Shown: in pieces, positions 24,766 through 34,654 of the stretch
How the letters are laid out: each line of letters begins with the position of its first letter
How positions within the stretch are numbered: position 1 is the stretch's first letter
Program-made: the position numbers and the translations under genes
Origin: Syntrophorhabdaceae bacterium
GTDB lineage: Bacteria; Desulfobacterota; Syntrophorhabdia; Syntrophorhabdales; Syntrophorhabdaceae
Length of the DNA stretch: 64,000 nucleotides
NCBI GenBank assembly: GCA_026415675.1
Contig: JAOAGQ010000050.1
Span: forward strand, 1-64,000
Direction of reading: 5' to 3'
Notes under the pieces: model-generated
The model's input: the letters and a program-made list of their open reading frames with translations, nothing else
Told to the model about the DNA's origin: nothing
The model's database searches: none

Positions 24766-25953
24766 ATGATAGTTTCCAAAAAAATGATGAGGCTTATAAA
24801 GGATCAGGAGGGCTGGACGAGGAAGATGTTCGAAGAAGGGTTGAGGATGAAAAGAACCCTCGGAGAGGATAAAGTATATGATTTTTCTCTGGGGAACCCC
24901 GATATTGAACCTCCCGATGGCCTCAATAAAGCGATGGCCGATATGCTTCTAAACGGTGAAAAAGGGATGCACAGATATATGGAGAATAGTGGTTACCTAG
25001 GGGTAAGGGAAGAGATAGCGCGATACCTTTCAAGACACTATGGGTTGAACTTTGAGGCAAAACATGTATTTATGACCGTTGGCTGTGCCGGTGGCATAAA
25101 CATCATCTTCAAGAGCATGCTCAACAGGGGGGATGAGGTGATCGTCCCTAACCCTTTCTTCTGGGAATTCAAAAATTATATCGAGAACTACGGGGCTATA
25201 ATGAAACTGGTCGATACAACGGAGGATTTTCAACTCGACGTGGACAGGATAGGATCGGCCATAACAAAAAAGACGAGGGTGGTTCTTATAAATAGCCCCA
25301 ATAACCCCACAGGCGTTGTTTACAGAGAAGAGAAATTAAGAGAACTCGCCACACTCTTATATGAGAAGAGGGAAGAGGGACAGGAAATTTATCTCGTGGC
25401 CGATGAGGCGTATAAGAAGATAGTATACGACGGGATTTCCCTGCCAAATCTCTTCGATATATATGACCTTGTGATCACCGTCACATCCCACTCGAAAGAC
25501 CTTGCTTTACCCGGAGAACGGATAGGTTACATCGCCATATCCCCAAAGATCAAAGAGGTGGATACCCTTGTTTCTGGCCTAATCATCTCGATCAGGGCCC
25601 TGGGCTTTGTCAATGCCCCTGCCCTATTCCAAAGGGTCGTTGGTAGATTTCAGGATAGTTCGGTGGATATCAAGGAGTATCAGAGAAAGAGGGATACCAT
25701 ATACGATACATTAATACAAGCCGGATTCGATTGTGTAAAGCCTGATGGCGCCTTCTACCTGTTCCCAAAATCACCCATAAAGGATGAGGTCTCCTTTGTC
25801 ATGAGGATGCAGAGAGAGGAGAGGATCCTCGTTGTCCCCGGAAGGGGCTTTGGAAAAAAGGGCTATTTCCGGATAGCATACTGTGTACCCTATGAAAAGA
25901 TTATAGCTGCATCGGACGGCTTTATAAGGGCCGGAAAAAGATATTTCTCATAG
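24766..25953 (+). CDS. PLP-dependent class I/II aminotransferase (first of pair)
   Basis: A 395-residue fold-type I aminotransferase. NNPTGVVY, DEAYKKIVY, the PLP lysine in SHSKDLALPGERIGY and the C-terminal FRIAYCV are visible. The ATG at 24766 is preceded by GGGAGG; a TTG at 24763 is also in frame. The family contains aspartate/alanine-type enzymes; the substrate is unknown. It follows the structured leader RNA and is followed 15 nt later by a close paralogue, suggesting a recent tandem duplication and joint regulation. Confidence 0.9.
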   Translation: MIVSKKMMRLIKDQEGWTRKMFEEGLRMKRTLGEDKVYDFSLGNPDIEPPDGLNKAMADMLLNGEKGMHRYMENSGYLGVREEIARYLSRHYGLNFEAKHVFMTVGCAGGINIIFKSMLNRGDEVIVPNPFFWEFKNYIENYGAIMKLVDTTEDFQLDVDRIGSAITKKTRVVLINSPNNPTGVVYREEKLRELATLLYEKREEGQEIYLVADEAYKKIVYDGISLPNLFDIYDLVITVTSHSKDLALPGERIGYIAISPKIKEVDTLVSGLIISIRALGFVNAPALFQRVVGRFQDSSVDIKEYQRKRDTIYDTLIQAGFDCVKPDGAFYLFPKSPIKDEVSFVMRMQREERILVVPGRGFGKKGYFRIAYCVPYEKIIAASDGFIRAGKRYFS

Positions 25954-25968
25954 AGAGAGGTGCGTTAT

Positions 25969-27153
25969 ATGGTGATTTCAAAAAATATAGCGGAATCGAT
26001 GAAAAGTTCATCCTGGATAAGGGCGATGTTTGAAGAAGGGGAAAGGCTTAAGAAAAAATACGGGCCTGAGAATGTATACGATTTTACCCTCGGTAACCCG
26101 ATTGCCGAACCCCCTGCCCAGCTTAAAGAAGAGTTGATCAAGGTTGCAACATCGAACAAAAGGGGTATGCACCGCTACATGACCAACAGTGGTTATGAAG
26201 AGGTGAGAGAAGAGATAGCGACCTTTATGAGAGAAGCCTCAGGTCTTAATTTCGGAAAAGAGCATATTATAATGACCGTAGGGGCAGCAGGGGGTATCAA
26301 CGTGGTATTAAAGTCCCTGCTTGATCCAGGAGATGAGGTGATCGTCCCCAATCCATTTTTTGTGGAATTCATGTTCTATATTGGTAATCACGCCGGTGTT
26401 ATGAAACTTGTCGACACAAAGGAGGACTTTCACCTCGATATCGATAATATTGAAAAGGCGATAACAGAGAGGACTAAAGCGATAATAATAAATTCTCCCC
26501 ATAACCCTACAGGGGTTGTGTACAACGAGGATGAACTGAATCGCCTCGCATCCCTTTTAAGGGAAAGAAGGAAAAAGGGGCACAGGATTTTTATCATATC
26601 CGACGAGGCCTATAGAAAAATTTTATACGATAATATCAAATTTCCGAATATGTTCAACATCTATGAAGATACAATAACGGTTACTTCCCACTCAAAAGAC
26701 CTTGCTCTACCCGGGGAGCGGATAGGTTATATAGCCATATCCCCCATCATGGATAATGCCCAATCCCTTATAGATGCCGCGATTTTTTCAAACAGGATCC
26801 TCGGGTTCATAAACGCCCCGGCCATAATGCAGAGGCTCGTCGCCAAATTCCAGAAGAATAGCGTAGACATAGGGGATTATCAGAGAAAAAGGGATGCCAT
26901 ATACCAGATACTGATAGATGCAGGTTTCGAGGTGGTCAAGCCATCAGGGGCATTTTACATATTTCCCAAGGCACCCATAGAGGACGATATCAAGTTTGTA
27001 AAGGATTTACAGAAGCACCATGTTCTTGCCGTCCCTGGCATAGGTTTTGGAAAAAGCGGGTATTTCAGGCTTGCCTACTGTGTCGAAATGGATGTGATCG
27101 AAAAATCGAGACCCTATTTCAAAGAGGTGATGGCGAGTTATAGAGGGAGATAA
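25969..27153 (+). CDS. PLP-dependent class I/II aminotransferase (second of pair)
   Basis: A 394-residue paralogue of the preceding protein, aligned over its whole length: the start (ISKN versus VSKK), HRYM.NSGY, NSPHNPTGVVY, DEAYRKILY and SHSKDLALPGERIGYIAISP are shared. The PLP lysine lies in SHSKDLALPG. The ATG at 25969 has GAGAGG upstream with 8 nt spacing and is preferred over a GTG at 25960. Two copies side by side may differ in amino donor or keto acid, or may form a heterodimer; neither is shown by the sequence. Confidence 0.9.
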   Translation: MVISKNIAESMKSSSWIRAMFEEGERLKKKYGPENVYDFTLGNPIAEPPAQLKEELIKVATSNKRGMHRYMTNSGYEEVREEIATFMREASGLNFGKEHIIMTVGAAGGINVVLKSLLDPGDEVIVPNPFFVEFMFYIGNHAGVMKLVDTKEDFHLDIDNIEKAITERTKAIIINSPHNPTGVVYNEDELNRLASLLRERRKKGHRIFIISDEAYRKILYDNIKFPNMFNIYEDTITVTSHSKDLALPGERIGYIAISPIMDNAQSLIDAAIFSNRILGFINAPAIMQRLVAKFQKNSVDIGDYQRKRDAIYQILIDAGFEVVKPSGAFYIFPKAPIEDDIKFVKDLQKHHVLAVPGIGFGKSGYFRLAYCVEMDVIEKSRPYFKEVMASYRGR

Positions 27154-27161
27154 TATAGCTT

Positions 27162-27878
27162 TTAACGGAGAGAGATCCTCTCCGTTTCTATATTATCCTC
27201 AAAGGTTTTTGCAAGCTCCTCCCTGTCCATCCCCTCCCTTAAAAGGCCTGGGGAATGGGGAAAGATCCCGAGAATAGGTATATCCATACACCGCCTTAAC
27301 GCATCGGGGTTTGTCTTTGTAGCGAGATCCACCTTGCCATCGGTGTTATTGAGGATGACCCCTATGATTTTTATATTCCTTGACTGAAGGTACCTGCATG
27401 TAAGGAGGGTATGGTTTATAGTCCCCAGGGAGAGCCTCGATACAACGATCACCTCTGCCCCCCAGCTTTCGATCAGATCAGCAAAAAAGAAATTCTTTAC
27501 AATGGGGACGAGTATCCCACCTGCCCCTTCGACAACCACGATATCATGGTTCTTCTTTATTTTGTTGAATATCCTGTTTACGATATCCAGATCTATCTTC
27601 ACATGTTCAAGATAGGCTGCAACCTCGGGGGCAAGGGGAGCTTCGAATGTGTAAGGGCTAATGTCATCAAGGTCATCGGTACTCCCCGAGGCCTCTTTAA
27701 GGCATATCGCATCCCAGGGAAGGAGGTCTTTGTTTGTCTTTGAAAGACCTGATTCAAAAGGCTTCATGACCCCTACGTTAAGCCCTTTCTTGACCGAAAG
27801 ATATGCGGCAAAACAGGACGCTACCGTCGTTTTGCCGACCCCTGTATCCGTTCCTGTTATAAATATAGTCTTTGTCAT
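27162..27878 (-). CDS. bioD: Dethiobiotin synthetase
   Basis: A 238-residue ATP-dependent carboxylase that closes the ureido ring of dethiobiotin. The P-loop is GTDTGVGKTTV (residues 8-18), followed by MKPFESGL with the conserved Lys and VVEGAGGILVP. No other bio gene is in the window. The ATG overlaps the stop codon of the DUF350 gene by 4 nt, so the two are probably co-translated. The gene converges with the second aminotransferase. Confidence 0.93.
   Translation of the reverse strand: MTKTIFITGTDTGVGKTTVASCFAAYLSVKKGLNVGVMKPFESGLSKTNKDLLPWDAICLKEASGSTDDLDDISPYTFEAPLAPEVAAYLEHVKIDLDIVNRIFNKIKKNHDIVVVEGAGGILVPIVKNFFFADLIESWGAEVIVVSRLSLGTINHTLLTCRYLQSRNIKIIGVILNNTDGKVDLATKTNPDALRRCMDIPILGIFPHSPGLLREGMDREELAKTFEDNIETERISLR
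27165..27187. terminator. Hairpin at the end of bioD
   Basis: ACGGAGAG (27165-27172) pairs perfectly with CTCTCCGT (27178-27185) across a 5-nt loop, followed by TTT on the plus strand. It lies between convergent genes and overlaps the bioD 3' end, so it probably ends the aminotransferase transcript. Confidence 0.55.
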
Positions 27879-28084
27879 CTTACAACCGTGGATAATAGTA
27901 TTGCCAGCCCTATAAATAAAGCGGCACAGATTAGTGCAAGTCCAGTGTTATTATCTTCAGATATGCGCTTCTCAAAGTCCGTTGTAAAAGTGGCACCTAT
28001 CACCTTTAAGGAGATTAGAGCTATGATAAGGTAAACCGCAGCGTATACAAACATCTCGATTATATTTCCCAGAGACCTCCACAT
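27875..28084 (-). CDS. DUF350-family small membrane protein
   Basis: A 69-residue protein with two hydrophobic segments (around MFVYAAVYLIIALISLKVIG and ICAALFIGLAILLSTVV) separated by the polar stretch FEKRISEDNNTGLAL. This is the usual architecture of a single DUF350 repeat. Function is unknown. It sits between rex and bioD with gaps of 9 and -4 nt and is probably co-transcribed with both. Confidence 0.8.
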   Translation of the reverse strand: MWRSLGNIIEMFVYAAVYLIIALISLKVIGATFTTDFEKRISEDNNTGLALICAALFIGLAILLSTVVR

Positions 28085-28093
28085 ACCTTATCC

Positions 28094-28738
28094 TCAATTA
28101 TTCGTTAAATGGTATACGAGATTGTCAAGGGCTGCGGTGAAAAAAAGGTTCATAGACTTTACAGGCTCCGGTGTTCTGATGGGGGCTGGAGAGAAATTGA
28201 GTATACCCCTTATATTTGCCTCAACGAGAAGGTCTGCAACCTTCTGTGCCTCCTGGGGAGGGGTTGTGATAATCCCTATCTCGATCTTCCTCGCCTCTAT
28301 CACCTCTTTCAGCCTGTCTATATGCAGTATCTCAACGGGCCTCCCCATCCTTTCCGAAATATGGCCTATCACCTTTGATGGGTCGATATCAAATGCAGCC
28401 ACTATCCTGTAATTCTGTTTTAGGAAGTCCTTATAAACAAGAAGGGCGCTTCCCATATTCCCGATGCCTATTACAGCTATTCTCCACTCCCTGTTTATAC
28501 CTAAAATCTCTTTTATATGGTCTTTCAGTTCTTTTATGTTATAGCCCATCCCTCTTATACCAAACTCTCCAAAATAGGCAAAATCCTTTCTTACCTGGGC
28601 GGCATTCACATTACATATGGTGGCAAGATGGGAACTCGATGCCACCTTCTCCCCCTTTGCCTCAAGGTCTTCAAGGCATTTTAAATAGTTGGACAATCTC
28701 CTTATAGTTGCCTCTGGTATCTTCGGGTATTTGGCCAT
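28094..28738 (-). CDS. rex: Redox-sensing transcriptional repressor Rex
   Basis: The ATG at 28738 opens MAKYPKIPEATIRRLSNYLK, the usual Rex start; a longer frame from 28798 is unlikely. The 214-residue protein has an N-terminal winged helix (NAAQVRKDFAYFGEFGIRG) and a Rossmann domain with GIGNMGSALL. Rex senses the NADH/NAD+ ratio and represses fermentation or respiration genes. I could not find a clear Rex-type palindrome (TTGTGA/TTGTTAA-like) in the 200 nt upstream. Confidence 0.94.
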   Translation of the reverse strand: MAKYPKIPEATIRRLSNYLKCLEDLEAKGEKVASSSHLATICNVNAAQVRKDFAYFGEFGIRGMGYNIKELKDHIKEILGINREWRIAVIGIGNMGSALLVYKDFLKQNYRIVAAFDIDPSKVIGHISERMGRPVEILHIDRLKEVIEARKIEIGIITTPPQEAQKVADLLVEANIRGILNFSPAPIRTPEPVKSMNLFFTAALDNLVYHLTNN

Positions 28739-28942
28739 ATCCACACCTAAAAAATAATTTATCCTATCTTTTCTAACAGTTATTGAGCGGTTTTGCAAGA
28801 GAAAAATTTATCAAGCTCTCCCTTGTCGATCTTTCCTTTTTTCTACCCAACCACTTTTGGACTTTTCTCTTTGGAAAAATCCTTAGAAAATATATGGACA
28901 TAGGGATAAAATTATGGCATTTTAAAAAAGTAGGTCAGGGAA

Positions 28943-29722
28943 ATGGCATCGTATATACCCGAATATCCTATAGCATTTTGGTTTTCCGCTTCTATAGCAG
29001 TAATCCTTATAGGAATTGCAAAGGCAGGTTTTGCCGGGGGGGTAAGTGTCCTCGCAATACCTCTCGTATCCTTGACCATAAGCGTCCCTGAGGCAGCGGC
29101 CCTTCTTCTACCGCTTTTGATTCTGACCGATATTCTTGCCTTTTTTTATTACAGAAGAGATTTTGACAGACGTTGTATAAAGATACTCTTACCCGGGGCC
29201 ATGATAGGTATATCTGCAGGGGGTATGCTCTTCAGCTTTTTTATCGGTAAAGATTATATACTTAAAATGTGCATAGGCATCCTTGCGGTACTGTTTGTTC
29301 TCTTTCAGATATCCCGCATGTACATCATGGGTATCATGGAAAAACATAGACCCCACTCTTTAGAAGGCTTACTTATGGGGGCCTTCTCAGGTTTCACCTC
29401 CACGATAGCCCATGCAGGGGGCCCTCCTCTGGCCATGTTTCTTCTGCCGCAGAAGATGCCTAAAGACTTATACGTTGGTACAACAGCCGTCTTTTTTGCT
29501 GTTACAAATGTGCTTAAGCTCATACCTTACAGCATACTCGGTATCTTGAAAGTAGGAAATATCGCAACAATAGCCTTGCTCTCTCCACTATGTTATGTAG
29601 GGGTCCGTCTTGGGGTTTACCTTAACCGTCACTTCACGGAGAGATGGTTCAATGTTCTCATATACACCATACTCTTTATTTCAGGGATACAGCTTATCTG
29701 GGTAGGGATCAGCCACCTGTAG
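28943..29722 (+). CDS. TSUP (TauE/SafE) family membrane transporter
   Basis: A 259-residue integral membrane protein with about eight hydrophobic segments in two halves. It has the family segments GIAKAGFAGGVSVLAIPLVS near residue 22 and GGPPLAMFLLPQKMP in the second half. Members are thought to move sulfonates, sulfite or related anions, often as exporters; the substrate here is unknown. Its stop codon is 2 nt before the gspA start, so the two are likely co-expressed although no functional link is known. Confidence 0.88.
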   Translation: MASYIPEYPIAFWFSASIAVILIGIAKAGFAGGVSVLAIPLVSLTISVPEAAALLLPLLILTDILAFFYYRRDFDRRCIKILLPGAMIGISAGGMLFSFFIGKDYILKMCIGILAVLFVLFQISRMYIMGIMEKHRPHSLEGLLMGAFSGFTSTIAHAGGPPLAMFLLPQKMPKDLYVGTTAVFFAVTNVLKLIPYSILGILKVGNIATIALLSPLCYVGVRLGVYLNRHFTERWFNVLIYTILFISGIQLIWVGISHL

Positions 29723-29724
29723 TT

Positions 29725-31350
29725 ATGTACGAAAAATTCTTTGGGCTTGAGAAAAAACCATTTTCCCTTGTACCTGACCCCCAGTACTTTTATATGAGTA
29801 CCGGTCATCGGGAAGCCCTGGCCCATCTGATATACGGCATAAACAGTAACGGCGGTTTTGTGCTCTTAACAGGGGAGGTCGGCACCGGGAAGACCACGGT
29901 ATGCCGTCGTATGATAGAGATGCTCCCTGAGGATACGGAAGTTGCCTTTATCCTTAATCCAAAATTGACAGTGGAGGAGCTTCTGGCAACGATATGTGAT
30001 GAGTTTTCAATAAATTACCCAAAAGACAATAAAAGTATCAAGGTCTTTGTCGACCTGATAAATACATACCTTTTAAAACTCCACGGAGAGGGGAAAAAGG
30101 CCGTGCTCATCCTTGAGGAGGCCCAGAATCTCACCCCCGAGGTCTTAGAACAGATAAGGCTTCTCACCAATCTTGAGACGAAAGAGAAGAAACTCCTCCA
30201 GATGGTGCTGATTGGTCAGCCCGAGCTAAAGGAGATGCTCTCTAAACCCTATTTACGCCAACTCTCCCAGAGGATCACCGCAAGGTATCATCTCGGTTCC
30301 CTCTCAGAGGAAGAGGTCTCCGAGTATGTCAACTACAGGCTCTCGATGGCAGGCCTTATAAGGGGGGAGATCTTTCCCCGGAAGACGTTGAAAAGGTTAT
30401 ACAGTTTGAGCAAAGGGATACCGAGGCTTATAAATATCATCTGTGACAGGGCCCTCCTTGGGGCCTATGTACAGGGGAAGGAGAAGGTCGATTTAGAGAC
30501 GTTAAACCAGGCCGCTTTGGAGGTTTCCGGGGAAAATCGGGTTACCCATAATAGAAAAAATATTTTTTTCGGCCTGCCCATTTTGGGCATAACCATACTT
30601 CTAATCGTCCTTGTGGTCTCATACATAATACCAGGTTCAGGGGTAAAACATTTTTTGTCCCATTATTTATCTTCAAAAAAGGTGCTAATCGAAGAACAAA
30701 AGGGTGGAGAAGGGGCTAAAGGTCCTGTAAAAGATACCATCTTAACTGGATATGAAGGTATAAGTACAGATGAGACGAAGCTCTATGCATACGAAACCCT
30801 TTCAAAGATATGGAATTTAAGCTACATAAGAGATCCATCCTCACCGTTCTGCGAGCAGGTTAAGGCCTATGGTCTTTTGTGTCTACAGAGTAGGGATAGC
30901 CTAAATAGCCTTATTAATATGAATCGACCTGCTGTCCTTAAGTTTATGGACGAGAATAACAGGATTTTCTATGGCACCCTCTATGCGCTGAAGGGGGAAA
31001 GATACAATTTGATGGTAGGACAAAAAAAACTGGAATTAGAAAGAGAGGAGTTATTAAAATCCTGGACAGGGGAATACCTCCTCCTCTGGTCCCCTCCTGA
31101 AGGATACTCAACCGAATTTAGACCAGGGGCAAAAGGTAAGATTGTTGAGTGGCTTGAGAGGCAGCTTGCGATATTAAACGGGAAAAAAGATGTGAAGACA
31201 ACGGGGATATATAAGGGGGAACTGATAAACCAGATTAAGAAATTGCAGTTGAAGGCAGGGATTACCCCTGATGGTATCGTTGGCCCCAAGACCTTGATGG
31301 TCCTTAAGGATCTGTCGAAAAACGATGATCCCAAATTAAAATACGATTAA
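29725..31350 (+). CDS. gspA: GspA/ExeA-type AAA ATPase with peptidoglycan-binding domain
   Basis: A 541-residue protein starting at the ATG at 29725, where homologues begin (MYEKFFGLEKKPFSLVPDP). The cytoplasmic AAA domain has a Walker A motif LTGEVGTGKTTVCRR and a Walker B-like ILEEAQNL. One membrane segment lies near residues 275-295 (GLPILGITILLIVLVVSYII). The periplasmic part carries a C39-peptidase-like, probably inactive region and a C-terminal peptidoglycan-binding domain (LQLKAGITPDGIVGPKTL). With GspB it helps insert the type II secretin through the cell wall. No gspC-M genes are in the window. Confidence 0.9.
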   Translation: MYEKFFGLEKKPFSLVPDPQYFYMSTGHREALAHLIYGINSNGGFVLLTGEVGTGKTTVCRRMIEMLPEDTEVAFILNPKLTVEELLATICDEFSINYPKDNKSIKVFVDLINTYLLKLHGEGKKAVLILEEAQNLTPEVLEQIRLLTNLETKEKKLLQMVLIGQPELKEMLSKPYLRQLSQRITARYHLGSLSEEEVSEYVNYRLSMAGLIRGEIFPRKTLKRLYSLSKGIPRLINIICDRALLGAYVQGKEKVDLETLNQAALEVSGENRVTHNRKNIFFGLPILGITILLIVLVVSYIIPGSGVKHFLSHYLSSKKVLIEEQKGGEGAKGPVKDTILTGYEGISTDETKLYAYETLSKIWNLSYIRDPSSPFCEQVKAYGLLCLQSRDSLNSLINMNRPAVLKFMDENNRIFYGTLYALKGERYNLMVGQKKLELEREELLKSWTGEYLLLWSPPEGYSTEFRPGAKGKIVEWLERQLAILNGKKDVKTTGIYKGELINQIKKLQLKAGITPDGIVGPKTLMVLKDLSKNDDPKLKYD

Positions 31351-31364
31351 AAAAGGGGTTTGGT

Positions 31365-32045
31365 GTGTCTTACATACTTGAGGCATTAAAAAAGGCGGAG
31401 AAACAGAGGGAAAATAAAGGTTTTGAAAAACCTTTAACCTTTTCTTATACGGATCCAGAACGGGTCAAAAAAAGGGTCGTATGGCCGTACCTATTGATGG
31501 CCGTCCTTTTTTTAAATGCGATCGTTCTCTTTTTGATATTTGGCCCTGGGGAACAGGAAAAAATCGGGGCAAGACAAAGAGAACCGAAAAACCTGTTAAA
31601 GGCGGAGGGCAAACCTTCAGGCGATATTAAGGAGAGTTTTTCATACCAACGCCATATGGAGAGGATACCCGTATCCTCCCAGGATAAAAAAATACCGCCA
31701 TCTATCGAAAATGACAATGGAAAGGCATCCACGCCGAATACTACTTTTTCATCGGTTGAGAAAAATACCCCTTCTCCTCAAGAGCCCCTCCAGAAAGAAA
31801 GGGAAAGGCTATTTTTACTCGAGGAACTCCCATTGTCTATAAGGAAGGAACTGCCCGATTTCAGGATATCGGGCCATGCTTATAGCGACGATAGAAGAAC
31901 AAGAGTTGTCAGAATCAATGAGAAGATCCTCGTTGAGGGACAGTACCTCCTTCCTGAGATAAAACTGGAGGAGATCACAAGGGATGGGGTGATCTTTCTA
32001 TATAAAAGCACCCGTTTTCTCGTAAAACTAAACGAAAACAGATAA
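31365..32045 (+). CDS. gspB: General secretion pathway protein B-like
   Basis: A 226-residue bitopic protein using a GTG start. The hallmark MSYILEALKKAEKQRE begins the protein, followed by a membrane helix near residues 39-60 (WPYLLMAVLFLNAIVLFLIF), a polar Pro/Ser-rich periplasmic linker and a C-terminal GspB domain (FRISGHAYSDDRRTRVVRIN). It pairs with GspA 14 nt upstream to assemble the secretin. Confidence 0.9.
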   Translation: MSYILEALKKAEKQRENKGFEKPLTFSYTDPERVKKRVVWPYLLMAVLFLNAIVLFLIFGPGEQEKIGARQREPKNLLKAEGKPSGDIKESFSYQRHMERIPVSSQDKKIPPSIENDNGKASTPNTTFSSVEKNTPSPQEPLQKERERLFLLEELPLSIRKELPDFRISGHAYSDDRRTRVVRINEKILVEGQYLLPEIKLEEITRDGVIFLYKSTRFLVKLNENR

Positions 32046-32058
32046 TTTTCCACAACAC

Positions 32059-32085
32059 TTAATTAAAACTGACTTCTGCCGATAA
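32059..32085 (+). promoter_or_regulatory. Sigma-28 (FliA)-type promoter of the chemoreceptor gene
   Basis: A perfect -10 GCCGATAA (32078-32085) lies 15 nt after TTAA (32059-32062), close to the FliA consensus TAAA-N15-GCCGATAA. It lies 51 nt upstream of the chemoreceptor ATG. Confidence 0.6.
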
Positions 32086-32136
32086 TAGCAATAAAAAAAG
32101 ATACCTTTTGGCCGAGACTGGCCTTCTGGAGGATAC

Positions 32137-34611
32137 ATGACTATCAAAACTAAACTTACGCTTAATGTATGTATCGTCATCGGTGTAATTATAGCCGTTG
32201 TATTGGGAAGTGTTATAGGAATGGGCTTTGTGAAGACAAGGCTCTACGATTTAACGGAGAAGAGTACCCCCTTTCAAACAAGGAGCATGGAGGCCCAGAG
32301 GGCTATCCATGCGGCAACGGCAGACCTCATAAAAGTCAGTTCCGCGATAAACCCGAATGAGCTTTCAAGATATAGAGACGAGGCACAGAAAAGTCTCGAG
32401 CAGGTAAAAAAGGCAGAAGAGGCTTTAGAGAACCTAACGGGCGATAAAAAGGATAGTGCCTATAATGAGTTAAGATCATCGGCAGAGAAGCTCTATGCAG
32501 TTATGGGGGAGAGGCTTAAGATAGAAGAAGAGGCGACAAGAGGGAACAACGAGATCAGAGAAAGGTTGCAAGATGTGTCACAGAGGTTAAAAGGACTGGA
32601 CCAGAAGATAAGGGCCCTCCAGTCGACCCGTTCCTCCATATATAAAAGTTCCCTCGAGGCGACAAATACCATAGCGGATCGACTAAGGGAGGTAGAGGGT
32701 CTCAAACTAAGGATGAAGGATATCCAGATACTTCTATATGAGATAGACCACTGTGAGAATAAAGATGCCCTTGATGTCCTTAAATTGAAGGCCCAGAACG
32801 AATCGGCCCTCGCCAAATCAATAGCGGAGACCCTTTCGAAAGATGCAAAGGGTACAAGGGCAGGGGCCCTCCATGAGGAGATAGGGGGGTTAGGGGAGAT
32901 GTTTGTGAAACTCATAGACCTTAAAGCCCGATTACTCGATAGAGCAAACGGTGATACAAAACAGAAATACGACGAAATAAAGTACGAGTTGATTACCCGC
33001 TCCACAGCCTCTCTCCTTATCATCGATACGGATGTAAGCAGTGCATCGGATAGATACAGTAAAGAAGTATCTAATCAGGCAGCGATATTCGGTCAGGTAA
33101 ACAAATCTACATCCGTTCAGTTTGGCACTTCAGAACTCATCTCCCTTGGTCTATCCGTTGAAGGTCTCGCAACGAGATTATTCACAGCAACCACCGCAAA
33201 GGAGACGGAAGACCTCGAGAACACCCTAATGGAAACATTTGCCCGTATCGAAAAGACCGGTAAATCCCTTGACATTACACTAAACGAACTGAAGGCTCAA
33301 GAGGAGAAAAAGATGCTTTCAAGTGCCTTGGGAGGTCTAAACACGATGAAGGGCATCCTCTTAGGTAAGGATGGTATCATTGAAAAGGTGAAGACGAGGC
33401 TCACCATGAAGGAGAAAGCGGCGGCGACGATGGAAGAGCTCCGTACCATTGTGTTAAAGCATGCGGAGATAGCCAAAAAGACCATGTCTACAGCAAGGGG
33501 TGCCCAGGAGCAATCGATAGCGGAGGTCAATAAGGTAGTCCGTTATTCCACTCTATCTATAGTTGCCATAGGTATCGTTGCAACCCTCTTCGGTATAGTT
33601 TTTAGTACATGGATATACAGATCCATCTCATACCCTATAAGAAGATTGATAAACGTCGCTGAAGAGATAGCCTCGGGCAACCTCTCCCATGAGATGGATG
33701 TCTCATCCCGGGATGAGATAGGGCAGGTTGAGGCGTCGATGGCAAAGATGGTTACAGCCCTGAAAGATATAGTAGGAAAGATAAGATCCGCCACATCGAG
33801 CCTCGCTACAAGTTCAGAGGAACTCTCCGCAACAGCCCGTTCTCTCGACAAAGGTTCAGAGCAACAGGCGGAAAGGGTGGAACAGGTAGCCGGGGCAATG
33901 GAGGAGATGTCCCAGACCACAGAGGATGTGGCAAAGAATGCATCGGAGACCGCGGATGCGGCAAAAACCATGGAAAGGATAGCGATGGACGGAAGGGGTA
34001 TAGTTCATGCAAGTGGCACACAACTGAATCTTTTCATCGATAAGGTAAATGAATCGGCAAGACAGGTGGAATCCTTAAGCAAAAGCTCCCAGGAGATAAA
34101 TAACATCGTTGATCTGATAAGAGAGATAGCGGACCAGACGAACCTTCTCGCCTTAAATGCGGCGATCGAGGCGGCAAGGGCCGGGGAAAACGGCAGGGGT
34201 TTCGCTGTGGTTGCCGATAACGTAAAGCAGTTATCAGAAAAGACCGTATCTGCTGCAAACGAAATCGCCCAGATGATAGCAAATATGCAGTCCGAGATAG
34301 GAAATTCCGTCTCCACCATGAAAGAGCAGAAGGAGTCGGTAGGAAGGGTGTCGGGACAGATAAACGAGATACTCTCCGCGATCGACAATATAGTCTCATA
34401 CGTAGGGCGGGTTGTGGATATGGTAAACAGGATTGCTGTAGCCATGACGGAACAGTCCTCCGCTGCAAACGAGGTATCCCAGAATATGGAGAATATAGCG
34501 AGCATCACCCATCAGTTGAGAGGTTCTTCAACGGAGATGAGACAGACCGCGGAGGAGTTATCGAAGATCGCCTTTGAATTGAATAATACGGCAGGGTGGT
34601 TTAAGGTATAA
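32137..34611 (+). CDS. Methyl-accepting chemotaxis protein
   Basis: An 824-residue transducer, longer than typical enteric receptors. A membrane helix near residues 10-32 and another near 467-490 enclose a ~430-residue, mostly helical sensing region rich in Lys/Glu heptads. HAMP follows ([18 protein letters not shown]), then the signalling domain with the hairpin tip [20 protein letters not shown] and [16 protein letters not shown]. It signals through CheW/CheA to the flagellar motor. The C-terminus lacks a CheR-docking pentapeptide. GGAGG precedes the ATG and a sigma-28-like promoter lies upstream. Confidence 0.95.
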   Translation: MTIKTKLTLNVCIVIGVIIAVVLGSVIGMGFVKTRLYDLTEKSTPFQTRSMEAQRAIHAATADLIKVSSAINPNELSRYRDEAQKSLEQVKKAEEALENLTGDKKDSAYNELRSSAEKLYAVMGERLKIEEEATRGNNEIRERLQDVSQRLKGLDQKIRALQSTRSSIYKSSLEATNTIADRLREVEGLKLRMKDIQILLYEIDHCENKDALDVLKLKAQNESALAKSIAETLSKDAKGTRAGALHEEIGGLGEMFVKLIDLKARLLDRANGDTKQKYDEIKYELITRSTASLLIIDTDVSSASDRYSKEVSNQAAIFGQVNKSTSVQFGTSELISLGLSVEGLATRLFTATTAKETEDLENTLMETFARIEKTGKSLDITLNELKAQEEKKMLSSALGGLNTMKGILLGKDGIIEKVKTRLTMKEKAAATMEELRTIVLKHAEIAKKTMSTARGAQEQSIAEVNKVVRYSTLSIVAIGIVATLFGIVFSTWIYRSISYPIRRLINVAEEIASGNLSHEMDVSSRDEIGQVEASMAKMVTALKDIVGKIRSATSSLATSSEELSATARSLDKGSEQQAERVEQVAGAMEEMSQTTEDVAKNASETADAAKTMERIAMDGRGIVHASGTQLNLFIDKVNESARQVESLSKSSQEINNIVDLIREIADQTNLLALNAAIEAARAGENGRGFAVVADNVKQLSEKTVSAANEIAQMIANMQSEIGNSVSTMKEQKESVGRVSGQINEILSAIDNIVSYVGRVVDMVNRIAVAMTEQSSAANEVSQNMENIASITHQLRGSSTEMRQTAEELSKIAFELNNTAGWFKV

Positions 34612-34654
34612 AAGGTCGATTTTTTCTGAGAATTATTATAACATATATGACTCG

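Noticed and set aside
28739-28942. Rex self-operator upstream of rex
   Set aside because: No TTGTGA...TCACAA or TTGTTAA...TTAACAA palindrome is present in this interval.
33543-34508. Several minus-strand frames inside the chemoreceptor gene
   Set aside because: They mirror the strong codon bias of the chemoreceptor and have no conserved motif.
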